A stretch of 26,389 nt of DNA from CAZPMC01 sp964587755. Its GTDB lineage: Bacteria > Bacillota > Clostridia > Acetivibrionales > DTU013. Positions within the stretch are counted from its first letter, which is position 1. Every line of letters begins with the position of its first letter. Below are positions 21,927-26,389 of the stretch, piece after piece. A program made the position numbers and the translations under genes. The stretch is taken from the NCBI GenBank assembly GCA_964587755.1, contig CAZPMC010000034.1, forward strand, positions 1-26,389, written 5' to 3'. The notes under the pieces were generated by a model. The model searched no databases, was not told the origin of the DNA, and was given only the letters and a program-made list of their open reading frames with translations.

Positions 21927-22703
21927 TTGGCAAAGGTTATAGCTATTGCAAATCAGAAGGGCGGGGTAGGAAAAACAACAACAGCGGTCAATCTCAGTTC
22001 TTGTCTAGCTTATAAGGGTAAGAAGGTTGTTATTATTGATATTGACCCCCAAGGAAATACTACAAGCGGTCTTGGCGTCGATAAGAAGACTATTGGTAAA
22101 TCAATATACGAAGTCATTATAAATGATGAGGATATTGAAAATGCCCTTATGAAGACTGCAGTGGACAACCTTTACATATGTCCTTCAAATATTCAACTGG
22201 TCGGAGCTGAGGTTGAATTAGTATCTGTTATATCGAGGGAAACAAGAATAAAGGCGGCCATAGAAAATATAAGAAAGAAGTACGATTTTATTTTGATTGA
22301 TTGCCCTCCCTCACTTGGGCTTCTGACATTAAATGCTCTTACTGCCTCTGATACGATTCTTGTTCCTATTCAATGTGAATATTATGCCCTTGAAGGATTA
22401 AGCCAATTAATGAATACTGTTAAGCTGGTGCAAAGGCACTTAAATCCCGGACTTGACGTTGAGGGTGTTGTGCTGACGATGTTTGATGCCAGGACGAATT
22501 TGTCTATGCAGGTCGTTGAAGATGTTAAGCAGTATTTCAGAAACAAGGTTTATAGAACTATCATACCTCGAAATGTGCGGCTTAGTGAGGCTCCAAGCTT
22601 CGGCTTGCCTATAATACTTTATGACCCTAAATCAAAGGGAGCTGAGTGCTACCTTGAATTAGCACAAGAGGTCATAGATTATTCTGATGGAGGTAACAGA
22701 TAA
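21927..22703 (+). CDS. parA: Chromosome partitioning ATPase ParA (Soj)
   Basis: A 258-residue ParA/Soj ATPase. The deviant Walker A KGGVGKTTTAVNLSS is at about 10-24, with the signature Lys; Walker A' is IIDIDPQGNTTSGLG (about 36-50) and Walker B is FILIDCPPSLGLLT (about 116-129). It binds DNA as an ATP dimer and is stimulated by ParB; in Firmicutes it also affects DnaA activity. The start codon is TTG at 21927, with GAGGAG 8 bases before it. The last codons contain the GGAGG that serves as ribosome-binding site for parB, which starts two bases after the parA stop, so expression of the two is coupled. Confidence 0.97.
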   Translation: MAKVIAIANQKGGVGKTTTAVNLSSCLAYKGKKVVIIDIDPQGNTTSGLGVDKKTIGKSIYEVIINDEDIENALMKTAVDNLYICPSNIQLVGAEVELVSVISRETRIKAAIENIRKKYDFILIDCPPSLGLLTLNALTASDTILVPIQCEYYALEGLSQLMNTVKLVQRHLNPGLDVEGVVLTMFDARTNLSMQVVEDVKQYFRNKVYRTIIPRNVRLSEAPSFGLPIILYDPKSKGAECYLELAQEVIDYSDGGNR

Positions 22704-22704
22704 T

Positions 22705-23553
22705 ATGAAAAGCAATGTGAGAAGGGGTCTGGGGAAAGGCCTTGGTGCTTTAATTGAGTCAGTAGATATCAATGACTCAGGGGTTACAGAGGTAAAGCTC
22801 AATGACATTGAACCAAATACAGGGCAGCCAAGAAAGTATTTTGATGATGAGAAGTTGGCACAGCTTGCCGAATCAATAAAGCAGCATGGTGTTGTTCAGC
22901 CATTAATTGTTTCAAGAAGTGGAAGTGCATACAAAATTGTTGCAGGTGAACGCCGCTGGCGTGCAGCCAGGTTGGCTGGGCTTCAGACTGTACCTGTTAT
23001 AGTCAGGGATTTTTCCGATAGAAAAATCATGGAAGTTGCTTTAATTGAGAATATTCAAAGAGAGGATCTCAACCCGATAGAAGAGGCGGAAGCATACAAT
23101 AAATTAATTGAAGAGTATAAAATGACCCAGGAGGAGATTTCTGCCACTGTCGGGAAGAGTCGGTCTGCCGTAGCAAATTCTATCAGACTGCTTAACTTGC
23201 AGGAGAAAATAAAAGAACTAATAATTAGTGGTGAAATATCAAGCGGTCACGCAAGAGCGTTGCTTTCAATCGAAGATCAGGCAATTCAAATGAAGGCCGT
23301 TGAAGAAATAATTAAAAAAGGTCTTAGTGTCAGAGATACAGAGGCTCTTGTAAAGAAACTAACGACGAAGAAGGCGAAGAAACAGCCGAAAGAGGATAAT
23401 GTTGAAATTAAGGCTTTAGAAGATAGATTAAGAGAGATATTCGGGACGAAAGTACAAATAATGAATAATAAAAAGAAAGGAAAAATCCTTATTGAATACT
23501 ATTCGACGGACGAATTAGACCGTATAATTACTATGATTGAAGGGCTTAACTAA
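22705..23553 (+). CDS. parB: Chromosome partitioning protein ParB (Spo0J)
   Basis: A 282-residue ParB. The Lys/Arg-rich start VRRGLGKGLGALIE is the ParA-stimulating peptide. The CTPase domain shows PNTGQPRKYF and GERRWRAARLAGL (about 78-90), then ENIQREDLNPIEEAEAY, the helix-turn-helix (MTQEEISATVGKSRSAVANSIRLL) and a C-terminal dimerisation domain. At the known specificity positions it has Arg in KSRSA and Gly in SSGHARAL, the ParB-type choices, unlike the Noc paralogue. The ATG at 22705 is preferred, with GGAGG 11 bases upstream in the end of parA; a start at 22687 would place that ribosome-binding site inside the coding region. A parS-like site follows the stop by two bases. Confidence 0.97.
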   Translation: MKSNVRRGLGKGLGALIESVDINDSGVTEVKLNDIEPNTGQPRKYFDDEKLAQLAESIKQHGVVQPLIVSRSGSAYKIVAGERRWRAARLAGLQTVPVIVRDFSDRKIMEVALIENIQREDLNPIEEAEAYNKLIEEYKMTQEEISATVGKSRSAVANSIRLLNLQEKIKELIISGEISSGHARALLSIEDQAIQMKAVEEIIKKGLSVRDTEALVKKLTTKKAKKQPKEDNVEIKALEDRLREIFGTKVQIMNNKKKGKILIEYYSTDELDRIITMIEGLN

Positions 23554-23555
23554 AA

Positions 23556-23571
23556 TGTTTCATGTGAAACA
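23556..23571. promoter_or_regulatory. parS: parS-like site with one central change
   Basis: TGTTTCATGTGAAACA matches the parS consensus at all but one position (CATGTG instead of CACGTG at the centre). It lies two bases after the parB stop codon and is followed by ATTTTG, the same flank as the perfect site at 21541. Together the two sites bracket the small membrane gene, parA and parB. Confidence 0.85.
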
Positions 23572-23602
23572 TTTTGCGTAACAATTTTGTGGAGGATTGG
23601 AC

Positions 23603-24121
23603 ATGGGAGATTTTTACGGGATACCTTATGAATTGGTTCTTTTAATAGGTGCAAACTTTTTTATTATAATTATTTTATTTATAATGAATCTTTCAAACAG
23701 AAAGAAAATAAGAAGATTGAGAACTAAGTATAATAGATTTATGAATGGATTAAGCGATGCAAACATTGAGGAAGTATTGGAGAACTGTATATATAAAACT
23801 AATAGTATGATTGATAAAAATAAACAGATAGAATACCGGCTCAATGAGATTGAAAGCGGTATGTATTATTGTTTACAGAAGTTTAGTGTAATCAGGTATA
23901 ATGCTTTTGACAATGTAGGAAGTGATTTGAGCTTTTCGATTGCGCTTCTTAATAATAACGATGATGGAATAGTGATAAGTAGTCTTTATTCAAGAGAAAG
24001 CTCATCTACATATGCGAAACCGGTAGTAGGCGGAAAGTCAAAATATGCGCTATCAGCCGAGGAGATTAAAGCAATAGATACAGCAAAGAAGGTGTATAAT
24101 GCAAGCAAATATTCTGAATAA
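23603..24121 (+). CDS. DUF4446 membrane-anchored protein
   Basis: A 172-residue protein of the DUF4446 type commonly found downstream of parB in clostridia. An N-terminal membrane helix (about 9-28) is followed by a basic stretch (NRKKIRRLRTKY) and a helical region (IEEVLENCIYKTNSMIDKNKQIEYRLNEIE). The conserved domain is FSVIRYNAFDNVGSDLSFSIALL...DGIVISSLYSRESSSTYAKPV, ending in YALSAEEIKAI. The biochemical function is unknown. The ATG at 23603 is chosen because GGAGG lies 7 bases upstream; the TTG at 23597 touches that site. The position after parB hints at a cell-envelope link for chromosome segregation, which is inference. Confidence 0.85.
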   Translation: MGDFYGIPYELVLLIGANFFIIIILFIMNLSNRKKIRRLRTKYNRFMNGLSDANIEEVLENCIYKTNSMIDKNKQIEYRLNEIESGMYYCLQKFSVIRYNAFDNVGSDLSFSIALLNNNDDGIVISSLYSRESSSTYAKPVVGGKSKYALSAEEIKAIDTAKKVYNASKYSE

Positions 24122-24153
24122 GACAAATAATTGCTTACAACGAGGGAGACATT

Positions 24154-24885
24154 ATGGAGAAGAAAAAAGCAAGTGTTTGGGTGTATGCCGTAGTATTATT
24201 TACAAGTGCATTTATAATACTGCTTTTCACTGCGATAAGTCAGATTAGAATAAATAATTATTTGGATGACTACAAGAGTAAAGTAGACATCAAAGAAACT
24301 GAGAAAAACTTGGTCCAGGAAAATTTTCTAAGTGCGCAGGAAATGAACAAGAGATTAAATGAGAAAATAGATGAACTTGATAAAAATAATGAAAAGTTGA
24401 CCACTGAAAATGAGAATTTGAGAAAAGAAAAAGAGGATTTGATAGAAACAATATTTAAAAAGGATGAATCCTTTCAGATACTGATGCAGGCGCTTTCAGC
24501 TTATAAAAAAGGAGATATAGTAAGCTGCGCCGCGCTGATTAGAAAAATTGATGAAGCTTCAATTAATAAGGAGCAGGCTAAGATATATAATGAATTGGTT
24601 CAAGAGGTGTATAGTGAGGCAGGAAGAAAGCTTTTTAATGAGGGATATTATTTATATAAGGATGCTGAATATGAAGAGGCAATAAAAAGCTTTTTATTAT
24701 CATACGATTATGCACCGGCAAATGATTTTTCAGACAAGTGTCTATATTATCTTGCGTATTCGGAAATGCGGATTGATAAAACAGATAAAGCTGTAAAGCA
24801 CATGAACATGATAATAAAGGATTATCCTACAAGTAAGTACATTAAATATGCACAGGATTTTGTTGAAAGATATGGGCAGCCTTGA
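24154..24885 (+). CDS. Membrane-anchored coiled-coil/TPR protein
   Basis: A 243-residue protein without a recognised named family. One membrane helix (about 9-30, VWVYAVVLFTSAFIILLF) is followed by a long heptad-rich coiled coil (about 43-105, with LNEKIDELDKNNEKLTTENENLRKE). The rest contains tetratricopeptide-like helical pairs (about 150-240): EAGRKLFNEGYYLYKDAEYEEAIKSFLLSY and CLYYLAYSEMRIDKTDKAVKHMNMIIKDYPTSKY. The build resembles YbgF-type scaffolds, which join envelope complexes. GAGGGAG lies 7-8 bases before the ATG. It follows the DUF4446 gene by 32 bases and is likely co-transcribed with parA-parB. The topology puts the TPR part outside the membrane; partners are unknown. Confidence 0.85.
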   Translation: MEKKKASVWVYAVVLFTSAFIILLFTAISQIRINNYLDDYKSKVDIKETEKNLVQENFLSAQEMNKRLNEKIDELDKNNEKLTTENENLRKEKEDLIETIFKKDESFQILMQALSAYKKGDIVSCAALIRKIDEASINKEQAKIYNELVQEVYSEAGRKLFNEGYYLYKDAEYEEAIKSFLLSYDYAPANDFSDKCLYYLAYSEMRIDKTDKAVKHMNMIIKDYPTSKYIKYAQDFVERYGQP

Positions 24886-24911
24886 TATTATTGCAACTAT
24901 TGTATTATAAT
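24882..24911 (+). promoter_or_regulatory. serS promoter
   Basis: TTGATA (24882-24887) and TATAAT (24906-24911) have an 18-base spacer. The -35 box overlaps the TGA stop codon of the TPR gene. No T-box or other leader fits in the 49 bases before the serS ATG. Confidence 0.65.
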
Positions 24912-24960
24912 ACTTATTAAAAATCCGGGTGGAAATAAATTTAAGGCAGGAGTGTGTAGA

Positions 24961-26238
24961 ATGCTTGATATTAAGTTACTTCGCAGTAACCCTGAGATTC
25001 TTCAGAGGGCTTTGATTAAGAGCAAGGGCAATTTTGACATAGAAGGATTTATGTCCCTTGATGTAAAAAGACGTGAGTTGATATATAAAACAGAACAACT
25101 GAAAAGCAGGCAGAATGAAGCCTCAAAGCTAATACCCCAGTATAAAAAGGAAGGAAAGGACATCTCAGCTCTTATGGAGGAAATGAAAGACATTTCTGCC
25201 GAGGTAAAGGTTCTTGATCAAGAGTTAAGACAGGTAGATGAGGAAATTGATGCCCTTTTATTGATTATACCGAATGTGCCTAACGAAAATGTTCCTGATG
25301 GCGATGATGACACTTTCAATGTAGAAATCAGAAAATGGGGCAACCCCACTAAGTTTGATTTTGAACCAAAAGCTCATTGGGATATTGGAGAAAGCCTGGG
25401 GATACTTGATTTCGAGACTGCGGCAAGAGTGACAGGAGCAAGGTTTACCTTTTACAAAGGTTACGGAGCAAAGCTAGAGAGAGCTTTAATGAACTTTATG
25501 CTGGATCTCCATACAGAAAAGCACGGATATACAGAGGTTTTTCCACCGTTCATGGTTCATAGAAACAGCATGATAGGTACAGGACAGCTTCCGAAGTTTG
25601 AAGAGGATGCATTTAAGGTCGCCAATACGGATTATTTTTTAATACCTACAGCCGAGGTTCCTGTTACTAATATGTACAGGGGGCAGATACTGGACATAAA
25701 GGATTTGCCCATTTACCACACTGCATATTCTGCTTGCTTCAGAGCGGAAGCAGGTTCTGCAGGTCGTGATACAAGAGGGCTGATCAGGCAGCACCAATTT
25801 AATAAAGTGGAATTGGTCAAATTCACAACACCTGAAACATCCTATGAAGAGCTTGAGAAGCTTACAAACGACGCCGAAGAGGTATTGCAGCTATTGGGAC
25901 TTCCGTATAGGGTAGTAAAGCTGTGCACCGGGGATCTTGGTTTTTCATCTGCAATGACATATGACCTTGAGGTTTGGATGCCTAGCTACAATAAATATGT
26001 TGAGATTTCATCCTGCAGTAATTTTGAAGCTTTCCAGGCAAGGAGGGCCGACATTAAATTCAGGAGAAATCCAAAGGAAAAAGCGGAGCTTGTTCATACC
26101 TTAAACGGTTCAGGCGTTGCACTGGGAAGAACAACTGCATGTATACTTGAGACGTATCAGCAAAAAGACGGCTCGGTCATAATACCGGAAGTACTTAAGA
26201 AATATATGGGTGGAGTCGATGTAATAAAGCCGAAATAA
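24961..26238 (+). CDS. serS: Seryl-tRNA synthetase
   Basis: A 425-residue class II synthetase of usual length that charges tRNA-Ser. The N-terminal tRNA-binding arm (about 30-100) is a coiled coil (QLKSRQNEASKLIPQYKKEG...VKVLDQELRQVDEEID). The catalytic part shows IPNVPNENVPDG, motif 1 region ARFTFYKGYGAKLERALMNFMLDLH, motif 2 FRAEAGSAGRDTRGLIRQHQFNKVELVKF, and motif 3 near GSGVALGRTTACILETYQQ. ATG 24961 is chosen because AGGAG lies 8-9 bases upstream; an in-frame GTG three codons earlier abuts that site. A tRNA-Ser(UGA) gene follows by about 100 bases with its own promoter. Confidence 0.98.
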   Translation: MLDIKLLRSNPEILQRALIKSKGNFDIEGFMSLDVKRRELIYKTEQLKSRQNEASKLIPQYKKEGKDISALMEEMKDISAEVKVLDQELRQVDEEIDALLLIIPNVPNENVPDGDDDTFNVEIRKWGNPTKFDFEPKAHWDIGESLGILDFETAARVTGARFTFYKGYGAKLERALMNFMLDLHTEKHGYTEVFPPFMVHRNSMIGTGQLPKFEEDAFKVANTDYFLIPTAEVPVTNMYRGQILDIKDLPIYHTAYSACFRAEAGSAGRDTRGLIRQHQFNKVELVKFTTPETSYEELEKLTNDAEEVLQLLGLPYRVVKLCTGDLGFSSAMTYDLEVWMPSYNKYVEISSCSNFEAFQARRADIKFRRNPKEKAELVHTLNGSGVALGRTTACILETYQQKDGSVIIPEVLKKYMGGVDVIKPK

Positions 26239-26287
26239 CGGATGCTTTAAATATCTCAAACACACTGAGGAGAGTGTTGGCAAGGTG

Positions 26288-26316
26288 TTGACAAAGCTTC
26301 GGCTGTGTAGTAAAAT
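26288..26316 (+). promoter_or_regulatory. tRNA-Ser promoter
   Basis: A perfect TTGACA (26288-26293) and TAAAAT (26311-26316) have a 17-base spacer, ending 24 bases before the mature tRNA 5' end. Confidence 0.82.
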
Positions 26317-26340
26317 AAACATCGTTGCTCGGTTTTATAC

Positions 26341-26389
26341 GGAGAGATGGTCGAGCTGGTTTAAGGCACCGGTCTTGAAAACCGGCGTA
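26341..26389 (+). tRNA. tRNA-Ser(UGA), 3' part beyond window
   Basis: The sequence begins GGAGAGATGG, the usual tRNA-Ser acceptor and position 8 region. A D-arm containing AGCTGGTTTAAGGC follows. The anticodon stem CCGGT/ACCGG encloses the loop CTTGAAA with anticodon TGA (26376-26378). The long variable arm, T-arm and 3' end lie outside the window. It reads UCN serine codons (UCA best). It is next to the synthetase that charges it. Confidence 0.93.

Noticed and set aside
24912..24960. T-box leader for serS
   Set aside because: Only 49 bases lie between the promoter's -10 and the start codon, too short for a T-box.
26240..26290. Terminator after serS
   Set aside because: AACACACT...AGAGTGTT can pair with one mismatch but no T run follows.

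Overview
This 26.4-kb window carries the chromosome replication origin of a low-GC anaerobic Firmicute, most likely a member of the Clostridia. The support is gene order: rpmH-rnpA-yidD-yidC-jag-mnmE-mnmG-rsmG-noc runs leftward and dnaA-dnaN-yaaA-recF-remB-gyrB runs rightward from one intergenic centre. AT-rich codon use, strong GGAGG ribosome-binding sites and an S-layer-homology (SLH) protein fit as well. A cellulolytic Ruminiclostridium/Acetivibrio-type clostridium is a guess from overall feel, not a proven assignment.

Left arm (1-8605, all minus strand): a truncated BceR-type response regulator, the ParB paralogue Noc, the rRNA methyltransferase RsmG, and the tRNA-wobble modification pair MnmG and MnmE. 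Between mnmE and mnmG lies a tandem array of 125-bp repeats containing a 100-N assembly gap. Upstream come Jag/KhpB, YidC, YidD, RnpA and RpmH. Terminator hairpins punctuate this block after rpmH and after jag.

Origin (8606-10419): two perfect DnaA boxes and divergent rpmH/dnaA promoters lie before dnaA. A second cluster of degenerate boxes, an AT-rich tract and five copies of the heptamer ATCAACA/TGTTGAT lie between dnaA and dnaN.

Right arm, core part (10420-15233): dnaN, yaaA, recF, remB and gyrB, closed by a bidirectional terminator. gyrA does not follow gyrB here.

Accessory part (15223-21447): a three-gene minus-strand operon (glycine-zipper membrane peptide, PUA/ASCH-like protein, membrane-anchored serine beta-lactamase-like hydrolase broken by a 10-N gap) with a strong promoter flanked by a 16-bp direct repeat. 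It is followed by a secreted SLH protein and an AraC regulator, a ferritin-like/VIT1 metal transporter, and a 79-residue gene that looks like a tyrosyl-tRNA synthetase with its whole catalytic middle deleted in frame.

Segregation and housekeeping part (21541-26389): a perfect parS, a small membrane protein, parA (soj), parB (spo0J), a second parS-like site, a DUF4446 protein, a membrane-anchored coiled-coil/TPR protein, serS, and the start of a tRNA-Ser(UGA) gene. Noc and ParB differ at the residues known to set NBS versus parS specificity, so the two paralogues can be told apart from sequence.
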